A DNA stretch of 64,000 nt from Bacteroidaceae bacterium (GTDB taxonomy: Bacteria > Bacteroidota > Bacteroidia > Bacteroidales > Bacteroidaceae): the NCBI GenBank assembly GCA_017503065.1, contig JAFVTT010000010.1:5942-69941 (forward strand), read 5' to 3'. The notes beneath the pieces were generated by a model. The model saw nothing but the letters and a program-made list of their open reading frames with translations, was not told the DNA's origin and searched no databases. Position numbers and translations under genes: made by a program. Shown here in pieces: positions 1 through 9,318 of the stretch. How positions within the stretch are numbered: position 1 is the first letter of the stretch; the number at the start of each line of letters is the position of its first letter.

Positions 1-1371
1 CTTTTCGACATCTGTTATACCGGTCTCCATATCATTTGTATGTGAAACACTAATATATCTTGCATTTGCGGAAGATGTAGGTATGGAGATGAAAGCACGG
101 AAAGGATACACAGTTCCATTGCTGCCCACCTTCACAAAAGTTCCATCAACGGAATTGTATCCATAATACGATACTGAGGCATCAGAATCAAGCCGTGTGG
201 TTGAAAATACCCCAGCCATTGTCACATTATTACTCTCTATATCATTCATGACATCACTTGCAGAGACCTGCACATTTACAAGGTCTGCAAATGGAGAACT
301 ATCTGTCTTGCATCTTACTATATAAGGTGTATTTGCCGACATTTCGGAAACAGTTTCAAACTTCAGCATGTTTGAAGCCGCATCATACGAAGCAAGACGT
401 TCCACTTCAACACCAGATTTACTTATTTCTGCAAGCTGATCTGTTGATATACTGAAAGGAAGACAAACTGTAGACCATTGGCCTGCCTTAAAAACTCTGT
501 CAAAATTAACATTAGATACTTTGAATGAGCAGGGAGAACAGAAACTCCTGCCTTCATCTGTGAGGTTCAGTTGAGAACAGGTATTGCCATCATCATTCAT
601 AGCAACTATATTAGCAGCACCTATCAGAGTCTCAGTTCCTGCTGCAGATGCAGAAAGTAGCGCAAGACCATTTCCACCAACCACAGGAACAGCGCCAATA
701 GAGTCTGCTTCGCTGATGTCAAGCAATGTAATATCCTTATTTGCCGCCATCTCCTCATTCATTGCTTCTATTGTAAATGATGGGATATAACCAGTCAGCT
801 CTTTCAGTTCCACTTTTTCCTCTGATTTCAATGGAGATTCTCCTATTGTAATATAGGATGTGGATTCCACCGGCTTGAATTTTTTGGTGTTGTCAGCATT
901 GGTAATCACAGTATTACGGATACGTACAGGATAAACTCCCTGTTTCATATTCTCGTCGGTAAGATAGTATGCTCTCATTATCTCGCCATCCAGTCCTGTC
1001 AGTTCTCCTTCCGCTTCTAGCGTAAATACCATAACTGTTATCCATCCGCCATCAAAGGGGTCGCTGTATTCTGCGAGATAGTCAAAGGTCTTGTTGCCTC
1101 TCCTGTCCACTGTATATGATACACGGTCTTCGTTGAATTCAAAAGGATCCAAACCATCCGTATTGTCCAGCGACATACCTTCGGGCAGAAGGATGTCAAA
1201 CTGGAATGCCAGCATTTTTTCAGAGTTCCTCATCTCTATGCTTAAGCTCTGTACATCATCGGTTGTAACTCCTGCAGTTGTTTCAAAGGGCACAACCTGT
1301 ATGACATTCTCCGCTCTTCCTGTTGCTGTTCCAACAACAATGAATACCAATATAAATAATAATTTCTTCAT
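1..1371 (-). CDS. Secreted cohesin-like surface protein, C-terminus cut by window edge
   Basis: An open frame runs from ATG at 1371 to the window edge (457 codons, no stop), so the C-terminus is missing. Residues 1-20 form a signal peptide. Residues about 22-150 resemble a cohesin-type beta-sandwich (an IEMRNSEKMLAFQFDILLP-type strand, followed by a LPEGMSLD turn), the fold also seen in the neighbouring 1374-2840 product. The visible end reads METGITDVEK, a phrase often found just before a Por/T9SS-like tail in Prevotella secreted proteins. The gene starts 2 bp after the stop of the upstream gene, which argues for co-transcription. The function is unknown; a cell-surface or secreted adhesion or scaffold role is inference. 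The existence of the gene is firm and the domain call is moderate. Confidence 0.75.
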   Translation of the reverse strand, partial: MKKLLFILVFIVVGTATGRAENVIQVVPFETTAGVTTDDVQSLSIEMRNSEKMLAFQFDILLPEGMSLDNTDGLDPFEFNEDRVSYTVDRRGNKTFDYLAEYSDPFDGGWITVMVFTLEAEGELTGLDGEIMRAYYLTDENMKQGVYPVRIRNTVITNADNTKKFKPVESTSYITIGESPLKSEEKVELKELTGYIPSFTIEAMNEEMAANKDITLLDISEADSIGAVPVVGGNGLALLSASAAGTETLIGAANIVAMNDDGNTCSQLNLTDEGRSFCSPCSFKVSNVNFDRVFKAGQWSTVCLPFSISTDQLAEISKSGVEVERLASYDAASNMLKFETVSEMSANTPYIVRCKTDSSPFADLVNVQVSASDVMNDIESNNVTMAGVFSTTRLDSDASVSYYGYNSVDGTFVKVGSNGTVYPFRAFISIPTSSANARYISVSHTNDMETGITDVEK

Positions 1372-1373
1372 GT

Positions 1374-2840
1374 TTATTCTTTTTTTAGTACTATGTTAAC
1401 TATACCCATAGCATCTGCCACGTCTATCTCCGTATCACCGGTTACGTCAGATACCTCTTCAATGAAAACCTCTGTCTTCTTCTTCAGTACATAGTTGGCA
1501 AGGTTCATCACGTCAGATACATCCACTTCATTGTCACCATTAGTATCACCGTTTTTATATATTGCTATACGTCCGTTTCGTGTAGAAGCAGTCAGGTGGT
1601 TGCCATCAGCTTCCGTTACGGAAACCTGGTTTATCTTCACACGTCCAGAAGTTCCTGTAGTATAGTCATCAGCAACCGTTACACGGAATCTCAGCAATTC
1701 TGTACTTGTGGCCGCAACCTTACCGCCAATCATGGAGAACATGTATGTCGTATCGTCTACCGCAGTCATTGATACGTCGTACCCTACAGCCTTTTCCGAC
1801 AGGTAGATCTCCTCCAAGTCAGGTTCAAGTCCCAATGGGAAGGTTATCTGGAACGTCATGTCGTACAGGTCTTCGAGATTTGACAATATCAACGGAACAT
1901 TCAGCACATCTCCCGGCTTGCCATTTACCGTCATCAGGTAGAAAGAATATTTCTTGTCTGTTGGCATTGACGGTTCGTTAGGAGAAGCAGGAGAGAATTG
2001 GAATACTGCCACAAAGTCCACATTTTCCTTACCCATTGTGTAAGAAAAAGAATTCAGTGTGGTATACAGTTCGTCGTTCAGATACCATCCCACGAATACA
2101 TATCCGTCGTTTGCCACGGCCTTGAGTGTTGTACTGTTTCCTTCCAGCAAGCGTCCGCTTCCCACACTGACAGTACCGCCGTCTTCCGTACTCACGGTAA
2201 TGTTGTGTCTGAGAATCGGGTCAGACGGTTCAACCGGATTATTGGGGTCAAAAGCAAAATGGGCAGTCAGAGTTTCATTTTCTGCCGTTGTCGCATAGTA
2301 GAAGTCACGCTCTGTAGACACGACCTCATCTTTCGTGTTTGTCCAGTTTACAAACTTGAATCCTTCATCAGCAGATGCTCTCAGACGTATGGACTTTCCT
2401 GCCTGATACTTACCTCCACCGCTCACTGAGCCGCCGGTTTCGGCGGCCAGTGTCAGGCGGAAGTATTGGATCAGTTTAGGGTCGTCAGGCTCATTGGGAC
2501 CGTCTGGATTGAAGGTGAAGTTGGCAATCAGTACTTCGTCACTGTCTCCTTTTGTGAAACTATAGGATTTACTTTCAGATACCACATTGCCATTTTCATC
2601 CGTCCAGTTTTCAAATACATATCCTGTAGCATTTGATACACGAATCCCCACGGTTGTGCCAGGGACATATCGTCCGCTACCAGATACCGTACCGCCGTCC
2701 GACGGGTTTGCCTTCAGAGTCAGCTTTCTTGGAGGCACACCGGGTTCCGTTGGGCTGGTAGGGTTAAAGTCATCTTGTCCCCAAGCGACAAGACAGCAGA
2801 GCAACATCGCCAGAAAGGACAAATATCTTGTTCTTTTCAT
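1374..2840 (-). CDS. Secreted protein: three InlB-like repeats, cohesin-like domain, C-terminal dockerin
   Basis: This is a 488-residue secreted protein. After a signal peptide (1-21) come three homologous repeats at about 39-110, 126-197 and 212-283. Each has a GGTVS/GGSVS turn, an FxNW or FVGW core and an NPxxPxEPxxP-like linker, as in bacterial InlB-B/Flg_new repeats. Residues about 298-428 resemble a cohesin-type module. The last 58 residues have two calcium-loop segments (GDTNGDNEVDVSD and GDTEIDVAD), each followed by a helix, which is a type I dockerin pattern. Spacing to both neighbours is 2 and 13 bp, so it probably belongs to an operon. Cohesin and dockerin modules normally bind one another; pairing between these neighbouring products is inference. 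Confidence 0.85.
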   Translation of the reverse strand: MKRTRYLSFLAMLLCCLVAWGQDDFNPTSPTEPGVPPRKLTLKANPSDGGTVSGSGRYVPGTTVGIRVSNATGYVFENWTDENGNVVSESKSYSFTKGDSDEVLIANFTFNPDGPNEPDDPKLIQYFRLTLAAETGGSVSGGGKYQAGKSIRLRASADEGFKFVNWTNTKDEVVSTERDFYYATTAENETLTAHFAFDPNNPVEPSDPILRHNITVSTEDGGTVSVGSGRLLEGNSTTLKAVANDGYVFVGWYLNDELYTTLNSFSYTMGKENVDFVAVFQFSPASPNEPSMPTDKKYSFYLMTVNGKPGDVLNVPLILSNLEDLYDMTFQITFPLGLEPDLEEIYLSEKAVGYDVSMTAVDDTTYMFSMIGGKVAATSTELLRFRVTVADDYTTGTSGRVKINQVSVTEADGNHLTASTRNGRIAIYKNGDTNGDNEVDVSDVMNLANYVLKKKTEVFIEEVSDVTGDTEIDVADAMGIVNIVLKKE

Positions 2841-2853
2841 AGTTGCATGGTTT

Positions 2854-5800
2854 TTACTTTACGGTTACTTTTCCTGTTCCCTGTACTGTGCGTACGATGT
2901 ATATGCCCTGAGGCATATTGTTGAACGATACGTTTCCGTTGCTGTAGGTTTCTGCCACCTTGCGGCCGTCCACAGTATATACGGAAACATTGCCCTTTAT
3001 TCCGTTCACCAGAATGTTGTTGCCGTCACATTCCAATGCTCCGTCTGCCATTTCAGCATCTTCGATGCCGGTTTCAGAAGAGCTGGTAATGTTCAGGGTG
3101 AAGCGAGAGTTGTATGTGCCTGCTTCAGCAGTAAATTCATAGTCACCCTTTGACAGGTCGTGCTTCACTCCGGCCTTGTGGTCAATCAGTATGACAGAAC
3201 CGGCCTCATTGCGAGGCATGCTGATTCTGTGTGTGCCGCTGGTTGATACCACTACACCCAGTTTCACTATGCCCTTGTCCAGAGGACGTTCGTTGATGGC
3301 ATATTCCGTTTCCTCGCTGTCTATGGTATAGATCTGTGGAACGCCTGCCTCCATGGTCATGAACTTGCATGCATCATAACTGGTCTCGTATCCAAGAGTA
3401 GAAGTCTCGTTCAGTACCACACGTGTCTTGTCGGTATACTTGTCGGCGCTGACGGTAATGTCGATAAGCTGACGGTTTGAAGCCTGTGAGTACATGGGGC
3501 GTGCCGCAGACTGGTTGGTAATCACGCTTGTCAGCTGACGTCCGCTTTGGGGGAAGGAGATAAGTTCGGTTCCTTCGGGACACTGCACGAAGAAGGCTTC
3601 GTTGGGACGGATAGCATAGTCGTCGTCAATGATAGAGTATGCGGCGTATGTCTTGTTATATACATCGTACACGGTGATGGGGGCGGTGAAGTTCAGCGTG
3701 TGTATGTTGAAGTAGCACTGCCAGGGGTTGCCCACCAGGTTCCAACCATTGTCGGACATCCTTTCGGATGCATTTGCAGCCAGAGCCTTCTTAAACTCCT
3801 CGTTGGAAACGATGTTCTGCTTGCTCTCGTTATCCAGGGCACGGAATGTCAGTGTGGTTGCAACGCTTGTCTGTACGATAAAGCCGGTACCAGCCTCAAT
3901 AACGGCATCTTCGGCATAGTCCTTCCAGTTGCCCACCACACCCTCGGATGCACGTGTAGCACCGTCATAGTAGCGGATTGCCATTCTTGCTTCGGAGTTG
4001 TTTGTAATTTCGTTTACCTTAATGTCGAAGGGCAGGCTGATGAAATACCATTTCTTGGCATCAACCTTGTGGTGATGTACACATTCTCCGCTGATAGTTG
4101 TGGCATCGTTGTTTACCAGTATCTTGCCGAAGGCATAGTCGCTCTGCTGAGTTTCGTTGTCATAGATAGCATTGTAGTGATCCACATATACTTCCAGATT
4201 GTCTATATTCTGTGCGTTTTCACCATTAATTTTAACCGAACCGCTATTGGCAATGAAAAGATTGGGTGTACCGTCTATACGCTCACGGTTGTTCAGAACC
4301 AGGTTGCCCCTTACATTCCAGTCCTTAATATCTGCTGTGTTGAAACCTTCAATGTTATAGTTGTACCAGTATTCATCCAATTTATATGAATTTACAAGGA
4401 ATGACGGCACTCTGAGTGTCAGGTTGGGTGATGTGCAACCATCCAGGAAACTGTTTTTATATTCCCCAGCAACTACTGTGGGAGATTTGAATGTTACCGT
4501 TTCCAGATTTTCGCAATTATTCAAAATGCCCTGGACATCATCTTTATAGAAGGATGTGGGGAATTCTGCTGAAACTAACTTTTTGTTAGAGGAGAATCCA
4601 CTGTTAGAAAAATAGGAGCTGAGTCTTTCCCAAACAGTTAATGCTTCTGGTACAACCAGATTTACGGTTCCTGAGTTGCTGAATGCGTTCTGGCCCAATG
4701 TTGTCAGTGTTTCCGGCAGGGTAGCGCTAAAGTTCTCTGTACCGCTAAATGCACTCTCTCCGATTCGTGTAATTCCATTGTGTAATCCAAAAGTGTTCAA
4801 TTTGATACAACCAGAATAACAATAATCTGGAACATAACTAAGCCCCTGTGGATATTTGGCTGTTACAAGGTCCCTACAACTTTCGAAAGCACGCTCCCCA
4901 ATATATGTCATATTGTCAGGAAGAATTGCTTCTGTAATACATGATTCATAAAAAGCACTATTACCAATTTCTTTCAGTGTGGACGGGAATGTTAGGGTTT
5001 CTACGTATGATTCATAAAACGCTTCGTTTCCTATAATTTCCAGAGTGTTTGGCAATACTATTTCATGAAGGAACTGGCATTTGTCGTCAGCCTTCTTAAA
5101 TTGGTAATCAGGTATTTTGGTTACAATGGCATCGCTAAGATCAAGACTCTGGAGGTTGGTCATCATACCAATTTTAGCCCAGTCATCATCATTCATCTTA
5201 CCACTGACTTTCAGACAACGAACATCCTTAATATGGTCAACATGATATAGTACTTCTGCACCTAAACTACCAGGTTCAAGAAGACTTACACTGATTGTTT
5301 CAGGAATGGAAATAATACCAACATTACTAATAGTAGCATCCGTATAATAATCTCCTGTATATTTAAATTTCCATAGTATATGGTGAGTTCCTGCAGAAAG
5401 TCGGTCAAAAAAACGGTGAACAGGACCATAATCACCTATGATATTACGAATTTCTTCTCCATCGATGTAGACAGAACAAATTAAATCTGATATACCAAAA
5501 TCGTAAACCAACTTTGATTCTTTGTCTATTGTAATTGTTGCGGTAATGGAGTCTCCTTCTTCTGGATGAATATTATTGACTGTCACACCTGTTCCACCAT
5601 ACTCGGTTACATCTCCCTTACCAAATAAAACAGGATAATCTGTCCATTCCTTTTGTTGATATGATAATGTAAGGGCAAGACCATTTGTCAGAACACGTGC
5701 TGCCTCTTCCAGTTCTTCTGTTGTGCTCTCTGCGTCTTCGTATATAGCCTCGTAGTATTCTGTAGGATAGTTGTATGGATTAGTAGCCTCCAAGGCAGTG

Positions 5801-6306
5801 TAAAGTTTGTGTCTTGCAAAATAGTGCTTGGCAACTTCTGCATCCACAAAATTCCAATGAATACTTCCTTCGGTCATGTCCGCATAATAACTACCATCCC
5901 TATTAGGGTCATAACCAAAATACCTATTGTCTTCATATTCTTTTAGTTGAATTAGATAATGGTCAGAAGATTTAATTATGTTAAATGGAGTCCCTGTGAA
6001 GCCAGGATAACTGTAAGCATAAACCGTGTTATTACTTCCTTTAGTAAGAAACAAGTCCTGACTACTGCCATCTAATAATTGAATGCTGTATCCTCCTTCT
6101 GATTTTTCTAACATTTGGACAGTCGTTCCATAAGTTCCTACGTGCAGATAAAATATACCTGCATCCACGTTATACAGACAGAAACTCTTTCCTGCTTCAA
6201 ACGTAGTGAATTCTGGAAATGTCGGTGCCACTCTCTCTGCCCATGAAGATACACACAGGCAGATGCTTGCCACAAAAAGGACAAGGCGTAATTTTGTTTT
6301 GTTCAT
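2854..6306 (-). CDS. BspA-type leucine-rich-repeat surface protein with C-terminal sorting tail
   Basis: A secreted protein of 1150 residues. The frame is open to 6366, but ATG at 6306 gives a clean signal peptide (MNKTKLRLVLFVASICLCVSSWA), so that start is preferred. A helical FIVAR-like stretch lies near 160-210. Residues about 340-620 carry LRR_5/BspA-type repeats with the recurring pattern LPxxLxxIGxxAFYxS. The last 70 residues (ETGIEDAE, then VYTVDGRKV and PQGIYIVR) match a Por-type secretion tail. BspA-like proteins in oral and gut Bacteroidales bind host matrix or other bacteria; the ligand here is unknown. It is the first gene of the surface operon and sits behind the structured leader at 6339-6626. 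Confidence 0.85.
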   Translation of the reverse strand: MNKTKLRLVLFVASICLCVSSWAERVAPTFPEFTTFEAGKSFCLYNVDAGIFYLHVGTYGTTVQMLEKSEGGYSIQLLDGSSQDLFLTKGSNNTVYAYSYPGFTGTPFNIIKSSDHYLIQLKEYEDNRYFGYDPNRDGSYYADMTEGSIHWNFVDAEVAKHYFARHKLYTALEATNPYNYPTEYYEAIYEDAESTTEELEEAARVLTNGLALTLSYQQKEWTDYPVLFGKGDVTEYGGTGVTVNNIHPEEGDSITATITIDKESKLVYDFGISDLICSVYIDGEEIRNIIGDYGPVHRFFDRLSAGTHHILWKFKYTGDYYTDATISNVGIISIPETISVSLLEPGSLGAEVLYHVDHIKDVRCLKVSGKMNDDDWAKIGMMTNLQSLDLSDAIVTKIPDYQFKKADDKCQFLHEIVLPNTLEIIGNEAFYESYVETLTFPSTLKEIGNSAFYESCITEAILPDNMTYIGERAFESCRDLVTAKYPQGLSYVPDYCYSGCIKLNTFGLHNGITRIGESAFSGTENFSATLPETLTTLGQNAFSNSGTVNLVVPEALTVWERLSSYFSNSGFSSNKKLVSAEFPTSFYKDDVQGILNNCENLETVTFKSPTVVAGEYKNSFLDGCTSPNLTLRVPSFLVNSYKLDEYWYNYNIEGFNTADIKDWNVRGNLVLNNRERIDGTPNLFIANSGSVKINGENAQNIDNLEVYVDHYNAIYDNETQQSDYAFGKILVNNDATTISGECVHHHKVDAKKWYFISLPFDIKVNEITNNSEARMAIRYYDGATRASEGVVGNWKDYAEDAVIEAGTGFIVQTSVATTLTFRALDNESKQNIVSNEEFKKALAANASERMSDNGWNLVGNPWQCYFNIHTLNFTAPITVYDVYNKTYAAYSIIDDDYAIRPNEAFFVQCPEGTELISFPQSGRQLTSVITNQSAARPMYSQASNRQLIDITVSADKYTDKTRVVLNETSTLGYETSYDACKFMTMEAGVPQIYTIDSEETEYAINERPLDKGIVKLGVVVSTSGTHRISMPRNEAGSVILIDHKAGVKHDLSKGDYEFTAEAGTYNSRFTLNITSSSETGIEDAEMADGALECDGNNILVNGIKGNVSVYTVDGRKVAETYSNGNVSFNNMPQGIYIVRTVQGTGKVTVK

Positions 6307-6338
6307 AACTTTGTTTTTGTTGGTGAATAAAAAATAAT

Positions 6339-6626
6339 ACTTGGCGTTTGGTTGGTTGGAAAACAAAAAGGACGCAAACTATCTTCGTCCGCTTACAACC
6401 AACCGGGTACCGCCAAGTAACCCTCACCGGATAAGCATACAGATAGTCTACGTCCATATAGGACGCAAACCTTTGTATTGCTTATTCTCCGGTTTTGAAA
6501 TTGGCGGTTTCGGTCGGTCGGAACAAGAAACAAAAGTTTCGCTTTTGGGACATTCCCTTCAAGGGAAGTCACGTCTACGCTTTTTGTTTTTGAGTGCCCG
6601 GATTGTCTAAAATCCCGCAAACACTC
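6339..6626 (-). promoter_or_regulatory. Candidate structured leader RNA with alternative hairpins
   Basis: Read on the minus strand, this leader has many helices. A 15-bp stem pairs 6441-6455 with 6370-6384 and is followed by a U-rich tract (6369-6361), like an intrinsic terminator. The same 6446-6455 arm can instead pair with 6461-6470 around a 5-nt loop. Two positions in each helix are G-U pairs that exist only in minus-strand RNA, the sense strand of the downstream gene. A further pairing joins 6411-6418 and 6396-6404 with 6339-6346 and 6350-6359. Small hairpins lie at 6531-6547, 6553-6567 and 6592-6626. I do not recognise an Rfam family; a riboswitch or attenuator is inference. Confidence 0.5.
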
Positions 6627-6730
6627 GAATATCGACTAATTCTTTCTGTGTCGTTCTTTTAGTTTATACAGATGAAACAAATTGATTTTCCTTTTACTAC
6701 GTCACTGCGCAAAGAAACACATTGACAGCG

Positions 6731-6762
6731 CAAAGGTAACACTTTTTTTGAAAATAAGTAAA
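6731..6762 (-). promoter_or_regulatory. Candidate promoter for the surface-protein leader
   Basis: On the minus strand TACCTTTG (6731-6738) matches the Bacteroidetes -7 consensus TAnnTTTG. The -33 position, 20 bp further upstream, reads CTTTA rather than TTTG, so the match is partial. It would give a leader of roughly 420 nt before the ATG at 6306. Confidence 0.4.
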
Positions 6763-6780
6763 GTTCCGGCGTTTTATTTA

Positions 6781-6829
6781 AACCCAAATCGGTTCATTAG
6801 ACTGTTACGCGCTAATGACCGATTTGGGA
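6781..6829. repeat. Palindromic copy of the AACCCAAATCGGTCATTAG element
   Basis: Two inverted arms (6783-6800 and 6812-6828) flank the short spacer ACTGTTACGCG. The left arm has one extra T relative to other copies. The arms match the ends of the miniature element at 53709-53954 and the IS fragment at 63836, so this looks like both ends of that element joined with nothing between. Confidence 0.6.
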
Positions 6830-7047
6830 TTAATAACAAGATAAATACAAAAATGATATATTTATGGGTGCGATTCGGTGTGAAATTACGCTTTTGTCTT
6901 CACTGTAACGAGGGCGAATCATTACCGTTCGTTCATTTAACGATTACCGATGACAAGGGCTTGTCTTCACGAAGACACGAAAGAGACACCGTGAGAACAA
7001 GTTTTAACCCAAATCGGTCATGACAGATTTAGAATCATGGTATTCCG
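6830..7047. other. Intergenic stretch without a gene
   Basis: No convincing coding frame is seen. It contains a short hairpin (GTCTTCACGAAGAC, near 6963-6976), a GATGACAAGG-type motif that recurs near 46529 and inverted near 63560, and one arm of the dispersed element (AACCCAAATCGGTCA at 7006-7020). Confidence 0.5.
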
Positions 7048-8289
7048 TCAGTTGTTCTCCACTACCACGAAGAGTTTGTCGTTGCGGCGCACTTTCTGTG
7101 GCATGGCTATGCTGATGTGCTGGCCTTTCTTTGCCACCTCTACGGGTTTTAGGTCGTAGCGTATTTCATCGGCCGTGCTATATAGGGCACCGGTGGTGGG
7201 ACCGGTGATGAGAATCTTGGCTCCGCGAGGCAGTTCGCATGCCTCTATCTTGAATTCAGCCACACCAAGTTTGGAGAAATAGCGCACCACCTTGCCGCAA
7301 TAAACCTTCTTCTCGGTAGCGGCACTGCCGTGCACCTCGCTCCACTCTCCCAGGCTCTTGCCCTGATAGTATCCGTCCCAGAAACCACGGTTGAACACGG
7401 TGGCAAGGCGTTTGTCCAGTTCGTCCTTCAGTTCCTCCGTGAAGGTGCCTTCCAGCACGGCATTGATGGCCTCGTTGTAGCACGACACCACGGTGCTCAC
7501 GTACTCAGGACCTCGGGCACGTCCCTCAATCTTGAAGACGCGCACGCCGGAGTTCATCATCACGTCCATGAAACGGAGGGTCTTCAGGTCCTTGGGCGAC
7601 ATGATGTACTTGTTGTCAATGTCCAGTTCGGTGCCAGTTTCACGGTCGCGCACGGTATATGAACGTCGGCATATCTGCATGCACTCGCCACGGTTGGCCG
7701 ACTTCCCCACGTTGTTCAGGGACAGGTAGCACTTTCCGCTCACCGCCATGCACAGGGCACCGTGGCAGAACATCTCTATGCGGATTAGTTCGCCCTTGGG
7801 ACCGCAGATGTTCTCCTCTATGATGTGACGGTATATCTCTGCCACCTGCTCCATGTTGAGTTCGCGTGCCAGAACCACCACATCGGCGAACTGGGCATAG
7901 AAGCGCAGGGCCTCTATGTTGGATATGTTCAGTTGGGTAGACAGATGCACCTCCTGCCCTATCCTGTTGCAATAGGACATGACGGCAATGTCGCTGGCAA
8001 TGACGGCACTGATGCCTGCCTCCCTGGCGGCATCCAGGATGGTGCGCATGAGAGGCAGATCCTCGCCGTAGATGATGGTGTTTACGGTCAGGTAACTCTT
8101 CACACCGCATATCCTGCACTCGTGGGCGATCTCCTTCAGGTCGTCTATGGTGAATGCCGAGGCGGAATGGGCCCTCATGTTCAGGTTCTCTATACCGAAG
8201 TATATGCTGTCGGCACCTGCACGCAGAGCGGCGGCAAAGGACTCCCTGGAACCTACGGGAGCCATTATCTCAAAATCCTTACGTGTCAT
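7048..8289 (-). CDS. U32-family protein, TrhP/YegQ-like tRNA hydroxylation factor
   Basis: 413 residues, the usual length for this family. U32 proteins of this type are annotated as peptidases, but the characterised relatives TrhP and RlhA are needed for hydroxylation of tRNA U34 or 23S rRNA, probably using an Fe-S cluster. The signature is clear at 172-190: E-MFCHGALCMAVSGKCYLS, with C175, C180 and C187 as likely cluster ligands, followed by C203 and C207 (GECMQIC). An N-terminal TIM-barrel-like part (MAPVGSRESFAAALRAGADSI) and a C-terminal beta domain with RGFWDGYY are also typical. It lies 35 bp after dusB in the direction of transcription, so a tRNA-modification pair is plausible. Which U32 paralogue it represents cannot be decided here. 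Confidence 0.88.
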   Translation of the reverse strand: MTRKDFEIMAPVGSRESFAAALRAGADSIYFGIENLNMRAHSASAFTIDDLKEIAHECRICGVKSYLTVNTIIYGEDLPLMRTILDAAREAGISAVIASDIAVMSYCNRIGQEVHLSTQLNISNIEALRFYAQFADVVVLARELNMEQVAEIYRHIIEENICGPKGELIRIEMFCHGALCMAVSGKCYLSLNNVGKSANRGECMQICRRSYTVRDRETGTELDIDNKYIMSPKDLKTLRFMDVMMNSGVRVFKIEGRARGPEYVSTVVSCYNEAINAVLEGTFTEELKDELDKRLATVFNRGFWDGYYQGKSLGEWSEVHGSAATEKKVYCGKVVRYFSKLGVAEFKIEACELPRGAKILITGPTTGALYSTADEIRYDLKPVEVAKKGQHISIAMPQKVRRNDKLFVVVENN

Positions 8290-8324
8290 TATATAAAGCG
8301 GTTAGCGGATGAGCGGATGAGCGG

Positions 8325-9317
8325 TTAGTTTTCCGTTTTCAGCATTGCTCTTATTTCTTCTATTATCTGGAAGAGTTCCTCCACCGTCTCGGCACGCAAC
8401 ATCTTTATGCGTGTCTCGCGGAAGTTGGGGATACCCTTGAATATGGGCGAGGCGGCAAGATGCCTTCTCACATGCAGGATGCCGCGGTATTCGTCTATCC
8501 TCTCCACCGAGGTGATTACCTGCTGCTTCAGTATGCCCATCTTTTCGTCCAGAGAGAGAGTGCCGCCCTGCAACTCGCGGAATATCCACGGGCGGCCGAA
8601 TGTGGCACGTCCCACCATTACGGCATCCACACCGTAGCGGTCGAAACATTCACGTACACGCTCCTTGGTACTGATGTCGCCGTTTCCTATGATGGGGATA
8701 TGCATGCGCGGATTGTTCTTCACCTCACCTATCAGTGTCCAGTCGGCCTTGCCCTGATACATCTGCGCACGGGTACGGCCGTGGATGGTAAGCGCCTGTA
8801 TGCCCACGTCCTGAAGACGCTCTGCCAGGTCAACGATGAACGGCGTGCCGTCTGCGAGGTAAAGGCCTGGGGTGTCCCACCCAAGGCGTGTCTTTACCGT
8901 GACAGGGGTGTCGGGGACAGCCTCCACCACGGCCTTGGTTATCTCAAGAAGCAGGGGCACATTCTGGAGCATGCCGCTACCTGCCCCCTTGCCGGCAACC
9001 TTTCTGACTGGGCAACCGAAATTGAGGTCCAGCACATCGGGATGTGCCTGGTCAACCACTATCCTGGCCGCCTCGCGCATGGCATCCACGTCCTTGCCGT
9101 AGATCTGTATTGCCACGGGGCGCTCGTCCTCGCAAACCTGCAGTTTGGCAAGGCTCTTGTTGACCATGCGTATGAGGGCATCCGAACTGACAAACTCGGA
9201 ATACACCATGGCCGCCCCCATCTGCTTGCACAGCAGACGGAAGCCTATGTCCGTGACGTCCTCCATGGGAGCCAGGAATATAGGTTCGTGCCCAAGGTCG
9301 ATGTTTCCTATCTTCAT
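8325..9317 (-). CDS. dusB: tRNA-dihydrouridine synthase
   Basis: An FMN-dependent enzyme that reduces uridines in the tRNA D-loop. ATG at 9317 (MKIGNIDLG) directly follows the stop of the sufE-like gene at 9319 and gives a 330-residue protein of normal length; the open frame to 9353 overlaps that gene and is not used. FMN-barrel motifs are visible: APMEDVTDIGFR near the start, LDLNFGCPVRKVAGKGAGS with the catalytic cysteine near residue 97, TVKTRLGWD, LTIHGRTRAQMYQG, IPIIGNGDI and GVDAVMVGRATFGRPWIF. The match is closest to the DusB/NifR3 type. The order sufE, dusB, U32 on one strand with short gaps suggests one transcript. Confidence 0.95.
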   Translation of the reverse strand: MKIGNIDLGHEPIFLAPMEDVTDIGFRLLCKQMGAAMVYSEFVSSDALIRMVNKSLAKLQVCEDERPVAIQIYGKDVDAMREAARIVVDQAHPDVLDLNFGCPVRKVAGKGAGSGMLQNVPLLLEITKAVVEAVPDTPVTVKTRLGWDTPGLYLADGTPFIVDLAERLQDVGIQALTIHGRTRAQMYQGKADWTLIGEVKNNPRMHIPIIGNGDISTKERVRECFDRYGVDAVMVGRATFGRPWIFRELQGGTLSLDEKMGILKQQVITSVERIDEYRGILHVRRHLAASPIFKGIPNFRETRIKMLRAETVEELFQIIEEIRAMLKTEN

Positions 9318-9318
9318 C

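Noticed and set aside
6682..7023. 113-codon plus-strand frame in the intergenic region
   Set aside because: It crosses a palindromic element and a promoter of the opposite strand and has no recognisable domain.
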